Assembly: GCA_019671005.1 (NCBI GenBank)
Contig: CM033721.1
Span: forward strand, 56,525,680-56,589,679
Length of the DNA: 64,000 bases
From: Hibiscus mutabilis
Taxonomy: Eukaryota; Streptophyta; Magnoliopsida; Malvales; Malvaceae
Reading direction: 5' to 3'
In this document: positions 47,246 to 58,888 of the stretch, one piece after another
Layout of the letters: every line of letters begins with the position of its first letter
Position numbering within the stretch: position 1 is the stretch's first letter
Translations under genes and position numbers: made by a program
The notes under the pieces: model-generated
Database searches by the model: none
The model's input: only the letters and a program-made list of their open reading frames with translations
What the model was told of the DNA's origin: nothing

Positions 47246-47601
47246 TTTGGGCTGAGGCTGTGAGTATGGCATGCTACCTTATTAACAGGTCACCACAGGC
47301 ATCTTTAGGTGGCAAAGTTGCAGAAGAGGTATGGACAGGCAATGTAGTTGATTTTTCACACTTATGAATTTTTGGTTGTCCTACTTATGTGTATGTACCT
47401 GCAGTACGATACGGGGTATTTTGGTAATTATACAAGGGTTAGTTTTTATATATTATTTGTAACCTAATTTGATTAACAACATAAATAGAAGATAAACAAC
47501 CGCTCTTTGCTCCCGAGGACGTAAGCACACTGCTGAACCTCGTTAATCTCTTGTGTTCTTACTTGTTTAAATTTCTTGTTCGTTTGCCTAATTTCACAAC
47601 A

Positions 47602-48280
47602 AGATACGATATTTTCTGGATGGATCCCCCAACCATGAACTATGCTTTTACAGTTGGTTGGGGATGTTTGCGATTAACGCTCAATTTATTTTTTATTTTT
47701 AATAATTTGAATACCTTGGCATTATTTTCTATCCTGCTAGCACTTTATTTCCTTAAATTCTTTGTCATACGACAGTTGTCTTTGTTTAATTATTATGTCG
47801 TAATATCTTAACAGATTTAAAGGGTAACATTCAGTTGCCAGGTACTAAGGAGAGAAACTTTGACAAAAGATGTTCAAATAGATGAGCTTACTTCAGAAGT
47901 GAAACTACCCTCTAGGACTATAGATTGAAACTTAATCAAGTTAATATTTGAAAAGCTGCACAATAGACATATAGGGGTTTTATTGTGGTTATCTTAGGGT
48001 ATTGCCATCGACAGAGGTAATACTATTCTTGAAATTTGCTCGGCAAAAATCCAAAGCAAGACATTACTAATAGCTGGCGTAGCTAGAGTAAAATTGAAGC
48101 ATCCCTTGCCAACGCTCATCCGAAATAACGGTCTATTTGGCAATAAATCCAAGGCATGACATTATTAATAACGATCATATTTAAAGGATTTTATTGGATA
48201 TCGTTTTCTATTAGAGATTGAGGGTATGAGCTAGGGAGTTGAGTGTGTTCCAATAGTGTAAGAAAAACATTTTTATAAAT
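47602..48280. other. Stretch without recognisable genes
   Basis: One ORF (47551-47811) starts inside the terminal repeat and has no known relatives. The phrase with aaatccaagg(c/a)atgacatt occurs twice with variation near 48048 and 48145. Nothing else is visible. Confidence 0.45.
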
Positions 48281-48282
48281 TA

Positions 48283-48592
48283 AAATTAGAGTAAATTCCT
48301 CCAATCGGGTGGTGACATGTGTCGTTATCTGATTGGTTGGTTAATTTTATTTATTTAAATTTAAGTTAGGAACAAATTAATATAATAGGTAAATAACAGA
48401 GACCAAATGTGTAATTTTACAAATTTCCATTAACTGCCACGTTACCCCTCCGTTAGTTTTTTAATGGCGGTGGCCAAAATAGGACCAATTTAGAAGTTTG
48501 ATGGTCTGATTGACGAGTTATCTATTCAGTGGTCAAATAGGTACGCCCAAATAGTTCGGTGATCACCTGAGTAGTTTACCCTTAAAAAAAAT
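48283..48592. mobile_element. Small inverted-repeat element (MITE)
   Basis: The left end AGAGTAAATTCCTCC and the right end GAGTAGTTTACCCTT are imperfect inverted repeats. The interior reads like other plant MITEs with gatcacctga and ccgaactattt words on the minus strand. About 310 bases, noncoding. Confidence 0.55.
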
Positions 48593-49215
48593 CAGAAGAC
48601 ATGACCCTTTCTATGGTCTAAATAGCTTTGTCTTTGTTTAAGTGTAAACATAAAATATTAGTTTAAGTATGACTTTAAAATTGCGTTTCTTAATTACTTC
48701 AAAAAAAATTGTGTTACTTAATTAATATTGTTTCTTAACGTTCAATTATGAAATTACGTTTGTTCAAGAAAGAATTATGAAAATGTCTTTAAATGTGAAC
48801 AAATAAGATATTTTAAAAAGTAAACTGGCCAAGTTATGTACAAAACTCAAGTCATTATTAATATTCTCTATTCCTTCATTCATATATATATTTCTTGTAA
48901 TTATTTGATATTGGACGGAGTCTCTACGATTTTTTTAAATAAATTATGAGTATCTACTTGTTTAATAGTTTAAGTAAGAGATATTTATACTAATATTGAG
49001 TACCGAACGATATTGTATTTTCAAGATTTTGAATATGAGACTTTTATTAAGCTGTAATAATCTCTATTAGTTGATTCAAATGTTTGGTGAATTAAATCTT
49101 CATAAAATTTTTAGTCACTAATTTTTTTATGTAATTTCTTTTGGTTTAAACTATAAAAAATTCTAAAAATAATATAAAATCAAGTAAATCTCTAAAAATA
49201 ATGTATTTTCAAAAA
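48593..49215. other. AT-rich intergenic sequence
   Basis: No gene or clear repeat; long A/T stretches. Confidence 0.45.
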
Positions 49216-49219
49216 ATTT

Positions 49220-50567
49220 ATATATGTTGGTTGGAGGACCCTTTGTTCGCTTAAAAGTGATTCTTGTTGATACTTAGAGAGTATCATCACCCTTCTTAGA
49301 GGCGTTTCTCGGAGATAGTGGATTCGGGATCCCCTAGTTCGTTAGAGTGTGGCCGAAGTTAGACGTTCTACGGGTGTGAGAGATCTACCTTCTTGGGAGT
49401 TGTTGCACCTTGGAAATTTTTTTAGTTAATCAAATGCGATGCTAGCCAGTAATGTCAAGAGTGGTGCTCGAGGCTCCGAGACCTCGAGGGAGCCCAACCT
49501 TAGGTAACGAAGATGTTTGGACCGTTGCCCTTTTACCATGATTTTTGTGAGGGTAATTTTGAGAACAACACAACGGGGTTGTGAGACATGTTTGAATGGT
49601 GGGCATATACCGATGTGTACAATTTGATGCTTGGGAGCTTTCAGATTGTCATAGTATTTGTTTATGCTTCTTGGAGGGGGAGTCAAGACTTCCTCCCTAT
49701 CAAGAACATGAGTGGATATTGAGGAAAGATCAAGTTGGACGTCGGTTCCTATCGTTGTTGTTAGAGGACATCAACCCAGTTAAGAGAGTCAGAGGTTCAG
49801 TTGCGAAGGCGCGACCCGAATGAGTAGATGTAGGAACCCAATGTTGTGTGGATGCAGGTCTCATCCCTATGAGTATAGGATAACGATGCTGTGTGGACGC
49901 AGACCTTACTCGGAATGTACGATCCCGATGTTGTGTAGACGCAGGGCGTCACTCCATGTTTGTGGTATGACTTGTGTGTTTTTGCTCGGATGATTTGGTG
50001 GGATCTTGAGTATGGTTGGGCCTTGTGGGCAATGTATGATGATTTCTATGATGAGAGTATGTGTTTAGGCGACTAGTAGTAGCGCCACATGTTTTTTATC
50101 CATCTTTATTGCTCGTACTAGCGTGCAAGCTTATACTTATGATTAGCATGAAGTATAGTAGAATAGATGTGTATTACTGAGCTTTGTTAGCTCAGCGCTC
50201 GAAATTGTTGTTTCCGTGCATAGGTTGATCGTTGGATCATGGGATCTATGAGCATTATTAGTACGAGATTCTAGTATGTGGAGGTTTTCGGAGTATGGTA
50301 CTTGTGTTTAGCGGGCTATGTATTAATAGGACCTTACGTGGTCGAGTATGTAATTCTTACTTTTTGAAATTGTATTTATAAAGTCAAAAGTTTAAATGTT
50401 TTAATTTAAAATGGAGCGCTTTTGTAACGATTTAAATTGTTTATCTATGTTTTCAACTATTGGATTTAAATGTTTTGGAAATACCTTGTTTGGGCTAAAC
50501 CCAATTTGAGAAATTTTATGTTTTTTGGGTTGGGCTTGAGACCCAATTGCGACATCGGGGTGTTACA
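49220..50567 (-). repeat. Minus-oriented LTR fragment (right end 50567)
   Basis: The right end reads CGACATCGGGGTGTTACA, the reverse complement of a TGTAACACCCCGATG start typical of large plant Gypsy LTRs. A phrase with gatgctgtgtggacgcag is repeated three times near 49888-49945 with variations. The left end was not found and no target duplication could be paired. No genes. Confidence 0.55.
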
Positions 50568-53500
50568 CAACCAGTTTTCTGAGGGCATTTGGGTAATGAA
50601 TGTGGAAGAAGATGGTCTAGTTGGATATCTTGGCTGTTCCTAACCAATTTTTACGTGGTGTTTGTGTGGAGGTTGGGACGCAAAAGCTAGCTTTTATTAC
50701 TTTTTTTATTGTAGCCCTGAGTACAGCCGTATGAGCCTCGTTTGGGATCAACTTCGTGATCTAGACCCGGGGAATGAGTGGCCTTGGCTTCTGGGGGTTT
50801 TAACGCTATTTGTAGTACGGATGAAAGGCAAGGGGTTCTCAATGTTGCTTGGGTGTTTGTCCCAAGTTCCGTGACTTCTTATTTTTCTTTAGCCTACTAA
50901 ATATGGGTTTTAATGGATCGCAGTTCACATGGGAGTGCGAGTCTTTATATTAGCATCTGGATTGGGGTTTGTCTAACGCTCAATGGTATGAAGTTTTTAC
51001 CTTGCCAAATATCTCACATCTTCCATAGTTAGGGTATGATCATCGTCTGATTCTCCTTACCACTGAACATGTAAAAGGTGTTACGGGTAACCGTCCTTAC
51101 CAGTTTGTTACGGCATGAAACGAACACCCTGATTTTGAATGGTTTTTAAATGAATCGTGGAAGAAAGAGGTCTCTATTTTTGAGAATCTGCATGTCTTTC
51201 AAGGGTCTAGTCGACGCTGGAATAATGAGGTTTTTGGTTACATTGGGCGTCACAAGGCTCATTTATTGGCCTGTTTTGCGGTGTTGAGCTTGCTATGGAT
51301 GGAACTAGAACGTTTTCTTTGATTGAGCTATATGCCACTTTAAACAAGGAGTTGAGTGTGGTGCTGGTACATGAAGAGAGCTTATGGTTTCAAAAATCTC
51401 GTAGTGAGTGGATCAAATAAGGCGATCGTAATATTAAGTTCTTATATACCTTCACGCTTAGCCAGCATCGCCATAACACTATTCAGATGCTTAAGCTAGA
51501 TGACGGAAGTTGCTCTAATGATGAGGCTGCACTTAAGGGCCGAGTTCTTTCAACGTTTTTTTTACATCCAAACCCAAACAAAGGGAAGAGTTCAATGGGG
51601 TTTCCAGCATGTTTCAGACACTCACAAACATCTCTTGGTGTGACCAGTGTCACTTGAGAAGGTAAGGGGCATGGTTTTTAGCATGTATTCGCTGAAAGCT
51701 CCTAGCGTGGATTGTTTTCAAATGGGCTTCTTTCAAAAGAATTTGGAAACAATTGGGGACTCCGTTTTTCAATTTGTGTCTAAGTTCTTCACATCTGGAG
51801 ATCTTCAGGGAGTGTCTAATCAGACTCTTATGGTTTTGATTCCTAAAATGGTGAACCCAGAGAATATTCTCCAGTTTCAACCGATTAGTTTGTGCACTGT
51901 CCTTTACAATGTGATTACTAAAATTATTGCCAACAGACTGAAACCATTATTACCTGGATGGGTGACGCAGACCTAAGCTAGCTTTGTTCTGGGACGACAC
52001 ATCACCGATAATATCATCCTTGCTCAAGAGGCGATTCACACAATGAGCAAGAAGCGGGATGTGAAGCCGTAAATGGCGATTAAAGTGAATTTAGAAAAAG
52101 CATATATCGACTTGAATGGAGCTTTATGGAGAAAAAGCTATAGGAAATGAGATTGTCTAACCAGTTTGTCACGTGGATCGGATTCGTTTCAATTCAATTA
52201 TTTGGAAAGGTGAGGTCATATATTGTTTTGTCCCTTCAGGGAGACCTCCTCTCCATACCTATTTGTGCTCTGCATAGAACGGCTTTCTCATGCTATTGAT
52301 TGGAAAGTGGATCTTTGTGCATGGAAACAGATTCACTTGTCTCGCAATGGCCATGGGTTTTCACACATGTTCTTTGCTGACGATCTAGTCTTGTTTGCGG
52401 AGGCATCTTCGGATCAGCTTGAGGTTATTAAAGATGTGCTTTCTCCCTTACTGCGCTTGTTTGAGGCACCGAGTCAGTGCTTGTAAGACTCAAATATTTT
52501 CCCAGGAATTGTTCTTTGGATAGAAAACATTTGATTGGAGAAAGGTTTGGCTTTGAGATTGTAGATGACCTTGACAGGTACCTTGGGGTTCCTATTCTCC
52601 ATAAACGTGTTACTAAAAACACGTATCGGTTTTTGTTAGAGAAAATTGAGCGAAAAATGTCTAGGTGGGCAGATAAAACTTTGTCCCTCGCCGGTAGAAT
52701 TATGTTGGTGAAAGCTATTTTTTAAGCCATTCTAACATATGTCATGCAGACTACTTGGTTACCTAAAGGAATCTGTAATGCGATAGAAAAGTTGATTCAT
52801 AGATTTGTGTGGGGATCGATCGGTGGTTCATCGGCTATCGCGCTAGAGAAATGAGACTCTCTTCTGTTGCCTTGGGATGAGGGATGTCTGGGCTTTCCTG
52901 ATCTAAACCGTCACAACAACGCTTTTTTTTTTGATGAAAATTGGTTTTTAGTTGGTCCGAGATGAGGAGAAGTGGGTTCGTGTGCTTAAGGTGAAATACA
53001 AATGGGATGGTGTGGTCTCGCGGAGTACTAGTCGGCCTAGTTGTTATCATTTATGGAAGGGATTCAGCAACATATAGGATGATGTTTGTCGGGGTATTTG
53101 TTGGCAGATTCGGGATGGTTGGCATAATAACTTTTGGTGGGATGTTTGGCTTGACGATTTTGCACCGTTGGCTCTCCATTACCTTCTTACACCGCCTCTC
53201 CCACTGACACCGGTGGCAGTAATGTGTCAATGGGAATGGGAGCGTTTGGTCGAGGTTCTACCTCAGTCTGTCCTTCACAAAATTACTAGCGTTTTTCTAC
53301 CTCGTGCGTCACTCGAGCGTGATCGACTAGGATGGCATTGGGAGAATCACCATATGTTTTCAACTTCATCGGCTTATAAGGCCCTTGATGCGCACTTTGC
53401 GGATCGTGGGACAGGTTTGTGGCAAATCATTTGGTGCTTCCGCGGAGGGTGTAGACTTTCCTGTGGTTGGTTAAGCACAATCGGCTTTTAACGAATGTGG

Positions 53501-54503
53501 AGTGCTGTAAGCATCATCTTTCAATATCATGTTCTTTTATGGTGTGTATACAAGGGGAAAATATCTATATCATGTGTTCCAACATTGTTTTCATGCTAAA
53601 TAGATATGGTCCAAACTAATCATGCACGATAGGCTACAACTCTTTTTCTTATGACATTTTGATGATTGGTTTGAGGAAAATTGAGAGGTACTGGTCACGC
53701 CCAAACTTTAGGGAATAATTGAAATATTCTTTTTGTGGTTACATATTAGGCGATATGGAAGAGCAGGTGTTCGGTTATGTTTAATAATGGTCGTGACCGG
53801 TTTGGTGATGTTACGAAATATAGCCGTCTCCTGCGAGATAAGCTAGTTACAGAACATCACCCTCGAGTTGATGTGATTGGCACTATGACACCACGACCGA
53901 GATGGCGAAGCGTAGGGATGGTGAAAGTAAATGTGGATGGGACTGTTTGTGGAGGTGGCGATATGGTTGCTACATGGGGTGTTTTTCGTGATAGTGAGGG
54001 TGTTTGGCTTTTTGGTTTTGGTCAGAGTTTGGGCTCATGCTCGGTTATTGTTGCAGAATTATGGGTAGCTCATGATGTCATGGTTCATACGTGGCGGTTG
54101 GGTTTTCAGCGCTTAGAATTTTAGGTGGATAACACAATTGTGGTTCAAATTCTACATAGTGCTTCCATGGCCTTTGCTGATAATGTCTTTGTGGTGCGGG
54201 TAAAATATCTTTTGGTAAACGAATATGGTTGCACATGGTTTGGCCAAGATGGCTAGAGGGCATGTTGTGGAAGAATATTTCCATGTTAAACCACCACCTG
54301 AGGTGCTACCCTTGCTTAACACTGATCAAATAGTGTCATGAAGGTTACTATTTGGGACTGAGTGCCTTTATTGTTATTGTATTTATTTATCTTTTCTCTA
54401 ATGTAATTACTATCACGAGTGCTCTTTTCTTTCATCTAAATTTAGGGAGGTTTTAACGAGGCTTATGGTAATAATCCCCTTTCATAAAAAAAAATAAATA
54501 AAT
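50568..54503 (+). pseudogene. Degraded L1-type LINE with poly(A) tail
   Basis: Plus-strand frames show ORF2 landmarks in order. Endonuclease parts lie at about 50690-51110: SPEYSR, then EWPWLLG before an expected GGDFN, then YDHRLILL. RT parts lie at 51647-52740: QFQPISLCTVLYNVITKII, then YLFVLCIERLSHAI, FFADDLVLFAEASS and DRYLGVPILHKRV. RNase H lies at 53900-54180 (KVNVDGTVCGGG, VAELW, FxVDNT). The 3' end has an A-rich tail near 54484-54503. Many stops and shifts are present. ORF1 and the endonuclease N-terminus are missing, so it was 5'-truncated; its start lies next to the LTR end at 50567. Confidence 0.88.
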
Positions 54504-54796
54504 GCATTTTTGTTCAAATCAGCTTCCAAAAAACCAAATTCTCAAAATTCAAAGTTTTTATATTATCAAAAAATGATTCCAGACTTTAAGAGATATTTTT
54601 TTGAAGAATCATATTTAAAAATTAGACACTACTAATATAGGAAGTGAATATTAATACAATCCACAAATTTTACTTTTTATTCTTTAGATTTGGATAGACA
54701 AATCTCAATTTTATTTTTAGGCCAAAATCGGAGACTTGAGCCCCAACTTTCTAACACAAATATATGGTGTCATACACATTTAGTATCATACATATG

Positions 54797-55130
54797 CCCG
54801 CATCTTCTTATTTAGTACCATACGGCTAAGTTGATGTGATATTTTTTATTATTTTTTTTCCTCTCTCCTAATCAAGAGTCCTTAGAGTATTTTTTAATGT
54901 TGTTTTAGCCAATGAAGTGGTGAACCCATTAAACAGAATAAAATCAAAGGTTTGATAAAATTGCCCGCATCTTCTTATTTAGTATCTCACGGCTAAATTG
55001 ATGTGATATTTTTTATTATTTTTTCTTTTTCCTCTCTCTTAATCAGGAGTCCTTAGAGTATTTTATAATGTTTTTTTAGCCAATGAGGTGGTGAACCCAT
55101 TAAACAGAATAAAATCAAAGGTTTGATAAA
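54797..55130. repeat. Two tandem 167-base units
   Basis: The units start at 54797 and 54964 with cccgcatcttcttatttag and end with ttgataaaattg. The copies differ at a few positions only, so the duplication is recent compared with the inverted repeat that contains it. Confidence 0.88.
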
Positions 55131-55248
55131 ATTGCACTTGTTGAGACTTGAACCCATGCTATTTGCAAATAGCAAAAGAATAAAATCAAAGGTTTGATAA
55201 AATTGCACTTGTTGAGACTTGAACCCATGCTATTTGCAAATAGCAAAA
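55107..55248. repeat. Two tandem 71-base units
   Basis: The units start at 55107 and 55178 with gaataaaatcaaaggtttg and run to caaatagcaaaa. They are nearly identical. The first overlaps the end of the 167-base duplication. Confidence 0.9.
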
Positions 55249-56047
55249 GAAAGCATTGAGCCACCGAGCAAACCAACACTACTTAATACATTCTCACAAA
55301 TTCATATATTTAACTTATACAATATTCCCACCACATATTAAAAAAACTTCCACAAAGATTAAAACCTAAGACTTTCTATTCAAATATAAAATATTAAACC
55401 ACTAAGCCAACCAAAAGTTACTTCAATTTCCGCAACATTTGTATTTAATTTATTTATTGCTAAACTAAATATCAACTTAACGTTATTTCCTTTCTTTATT
55501 TGAGAATAAAATTAAATATTTAAATAAATATTAATATATTTTAATAAATATCATTATAAAAAATAAAATTTAAAACGATAGTATATAAATTTAAAAGTAT
55601 GTAAAAATTAAATAAATATTATAAAAATATAAAATATAAAATTTATAAATTAAATAAATATTTTATATTCTACAAATTTATTATCTATAAATTTTAAAAT
55701 TTATATTTTTATGATATATATTTAATTTGTAAATTATTTTAATTTTATATTCTATTATAAATAAGTATTATGAATTTAATTTTTATAATTATTTAATATA
55801 AATTTTATGAGAATATAATTGAAAAATTACTGATCTAACTAAGATTTTATATTTAGTTTATATTTTTTATAAATTTTTGTATAATGATTTAATATTAGTT
55901 TTATGAAAATATTTAATTTTATTCTCAGATAAAAATAACTTTAGGTTGATATTTAGATTAACAATAAATAATGTAAATAAAAATGTTGGTGGAATATAAC
56001 TAAACTCTTCGTTATCTTAGTGGTTTAGTATTTTATGTTTGAGTAGA

Positions 56048-56575
56048 AATAGAATTGTAAATGAATCAAACGTTTAGCGAACCGTTGGACGGGAAGTTCG
56101 TTTATGTTTGTTTATTTATTAAACAAACGAACATAAACAAGATTTTCTGTTCGTTTAATTAAATGAACGGACATAAAAAAATAGCTCGTTTGTTTATTTA
56201 CGTTCGTGAACGTTCGGTAATCCGTTTGTTTATGTTCGTTTAAATTTATTCACATATATCCATTTATATTTATTATTTTTCATAACAAAATTATTACATT
56301 TAAAAAAAATAAATTTATTTACATATGTTTGTTCGTTTATGTTCATTTAAATCTATTCACATATGTCCTTTTTTGTTCGTCCATTTATGTTCGTTTACGT
56401 TCGTTTATCATTTTAACGATCAAACATAAGCTACATTCCTTAACAAATGAACAGGAACAAGAAATTATGTTCGTTTAGTTGTTCATGTTCGCTCATTTGT
56501 TCAGTTAAAATTAAACGAACGAACATGAACATTTCTCGTTCGTGTTCGTTCGGTTCGTTTATAGGCCTAAGTAAA
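56048..56575. mobile_element. MITE rich in TTCGTTTATGTTCG, inserted in the inverted-repeat arm
   Basis: Arm-to-arm alignment breaks at about 56047 and resumes at about 56576. The inserted block repeats gttcgtttatgttcg in both orientations. The ends are similar when inverted: AACGTTTAGCGAACCG on the left, CGGTTCGTTTATAGGCC on the right. AGTAGAAA and AGTAAAAG outside the ends may be an eroded 8-base target duplication, which would fit hAT. Confidence 0.65.
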
Positions 56576-56832
56576 AGGTCCCAGGTTCGAATCCTTGTAG
56601 ACGTTTTTTCTAATTTCTTGTGGGAACATTATATAAGTTAAATATACGAATTCGTAGAAATGTATCAAGTGGGATGTTTGGCTTGGTTGTTTAGTGCTTG
56701 CTTTTGCCTATGGGGTGGTGACACGTGTCACCATCTCATTAGTTGAAAAAATCATTATAAAAATACTCTAAAGACTACCTATTAGAAGGGAGAAAAGAGA
56801 AAAAAATAATAAAAAATGTCACATCATCTTAG

Positions 56833-57525
56833 TATTTTAATTTTAAATGGTAAAAATACCAATTTAGAAATAAAATATAACGTTAAGTATTATTTTATTA
56901 AAAAATAGCCAAAGTATTAAAATAAGAACGCGAAGATAGATAGTATACAAAATATGTAATTTTTAGTTATTTTCTTTTATTTCTTTAATAAGAGCGTGAC
57001 TTGTGTGTAATAATTTCGTTGACTGACACAAGTTGATTAGTGGTTTAGATAAACCAAATCCAAGTGGTTAATCAGGTTTTAACCAGATTTGATAAGTTGC
57101 AGAAGGGGACTGGTTGAGGCCGGTCATGGGTGGGCCACCCAATTTGTGGACTCATCCCTCATCTCTACACTCTGGTCCCAATAGCATTAAGGGGCATATG
57201 GAACGTTGCTTTCTTTCCGTTCTCAAGAGCAATAATTGCTCAGGAATGACGATTTTAAAATATCTTCCTTAAAAACCACCATTCTCACATTGGAAAATTC
57301 TATGTAATTATTGAAAGACAAAAATCATAAAAATTAATAGCCTTAGATATTTCCATAATTATTCAAATCCCCCTTGTACCAACTGTACTTTTCCAATAAT
57401 TATTCAAATTCCCTACCCCCTTTGTCTTCCTAAAACCGTGTGCTTAAATTTCATGGCCTTATCCCTTTGATCATATTTCGTTATTCATTTCTGGGTTTGA
57501 TTTCTCAAGGAAAAAGAACAAAAAG
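56833..57525. other. Intergenic region and promoter side of the stress protein gene
   Basis: No other gene. The segment after about 57190 is likely leader or promoter. I cannot mark a TATA box with confidence. Confidence 0.4.
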
Positions 57526-58475
57526 ATGACAAAAGATAGGCAAATCGGCGTGGCAGTGGATTTCTCCAAGGGAAGCAAATTAGCTCTCAAGTGGACAATC
57601 GACAATCTGGTCGACAAAGGCGACACCCTTTATCTCATCCATGTCAAACGCCATCAGAGCGACGAGTCTCGCAACCTTCTTTGGTCCACCACCGGCTCAC
57701 GTTAGTCATTGCACGCCTCAGTTCCATTTCCGATCACCCTTCTTTTTACTTTGTTTGACTTGGTAATCATTGTTTGTAGCTTTGATTCCACTATCGGAGC
57801 TTAGAGAGAAGGAAGTGATGCAAACGTATGCTGTTGATCTCGATCCCGAGGTTCTGGACTTGGTCGATACGGCTTCCAGGCAGAAGGAGGTTTCCCTCGC
57901 ACCTTTATTTTCTAGTAATTTTTCTCTTTTGTTTTGTTGTTTTTTGATTTGATTTTTGTCATAAAACTGATTACAGGTGACTATTGTGGGAAAGATCTAC
58001 TGGGGTGAACCCAGGGATAAAATATGTGAATCCATTGCAGATCTGAAGCTGGACAGTTTGGTAATGGGCAGCAGAGGCCTTGGCACCATTCAAAGGTAAA
58101 TAAATCTTTGCCATCTTCCTGGGAAAATTTGAATATGTTTGAGCGACCAAATCATTCGTAGTTGTGCCTCAACATATTCGACCTTAGAACCAATTGGTTG
58201 TAGTATACAAGTTCTATACTCGAATTTGTTGAGGCTCACACGAAACTTTTGAGTGATTAGTGGGCACTCGAAGAAAGCATCCGTCGATTTGTTCCCATGG
58301 TCTGACAAGTCGGATCAGGACATGAACTGTTTCTTGTTCAGTTTATTATTTTGTTTTGATTTTTGATCTTCTGATTTTGGTTGGCATTAGGGTGCTGATT
58401 GGAAGTGTGAGCAATTATGTGGTGCTACATGCAACTTGCCCTGTAACAATTGTGAAGGATCCTAGTGCTCATTGA
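57526..58475 (+). CDS. Universal stress protein (UspA domain), four exons
   Basis: Exons are 57526-57700, 57780-57889, 57977-58095 and 58391-58475, with GT-AG introns and consistent phases; they join to a 162-residue protein. It starts MTKDRQIGVAVDFSKGSK and ends VTIVKDPSAH, close in layout to plant single-domain USPs. The nucleotide-binding motif G-x2-G-x9-G-S is intact (Gly126, Gly129, Gly139-Ser140). These are small alpha/beta proteins linked to abiotic stress, many binding ATP; the exact role here is not known. The ATG at 57526 is the first in frame with the family's N-terminus. The 3' end faces the GST gene on the other strand, 413 bases away. The ORFs at 58472-58807 and 58090-58308 are its 3' flank and intron. 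Confidence 0.92.
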
Positions 58476-58888
58476 TTTTGATCACAAAGGCTGAACTTAG
58501 TTTTCTTCAAAGGACTACTATATCTTTGAAAATAATTTATGTTCTTGTTTCTATTCTATGTAATATGGACATCCAGTTTCTCAGGTTGTACTCATATCCT
58601 GAGAGTGCTTATTTGGACCAGTTCCAGTGCTATTTCCATGAAACTTTGTATGGACATGGACATCGCTCAGGTTTTGCATGTATTAATAATGTTTATATAT
58701 TTACTTTCATTCCATTCCTCCATAGTTTTAGATTCACAGAAAAGAAAAGGAATTTTGCTGCAATTGTAATAATTTATCTGAAGGGTATCTTATTTTCATT
58801 TCAATGAAATGAAGTTTTATTTATGAAAGTTATGCAGCAACTTCATGGAAATACATGATAAGAGAAATTCGAAACAACTAGTCTCTTA

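Larger units (their letters stand above)
45002..47601 (+). mobile_element. Tork-like Ty1/Copia element with an integrase piece inside its terminal repeats
   Basis: AGATA at 44997-45001 and 47602-47606 flank an element that starts TG and ends CACAACA. The left terminal repeat ends at 45398, followed by AG and the Met-type primer site TGGTATCAGAGC (45401). The two ends share a direct repeat (about 45026-45398 and 47235-47601). It contains integrase coding sequence (AEAVSMACYLINRSP to TYVHVPAVRYG), then LTR-like sequence with tttgctccc and ctgctgaacctcgtta. RT and RNase H are missing. The first 24 or so bases of the left copy are absent from the right copy. An internal deletion fused integrase to the LTR before the final integration. 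Confidence 0.75.
54828..56832. mobile_element. Long-inverted-repeat element (fold-back or MULE-like), split by a MITE
   Basis: The left arm (about 54828-55510) and right arm (about 55905-56832) are imperfect reverse complements. For example, aatattcccaccacat (55322) pairs with tgtgggaacattatat (56619), ttaaaccactaagccaac (55395) pairs with the stretch at 56017, and the outer gatgtgatattttttatt pairs with aataaaaaatgtcacatc. The loop (55511-55904) is very AT-rich. The left arm is lengthened by two tandem duplications and the right arm is interrupted by a MITE. A tRNA-gene B-box-like GGTTCGAATCC lies at 56583-56593. No transposase and no target duplication were found. Confidence 0.75.

Noticed and set aside
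58472..58807. 111-codon ORF after the stress protein gene
   Set aside because: It starts at the stop region of the USP gene and lies in its probable 3' UTR; no known domain.
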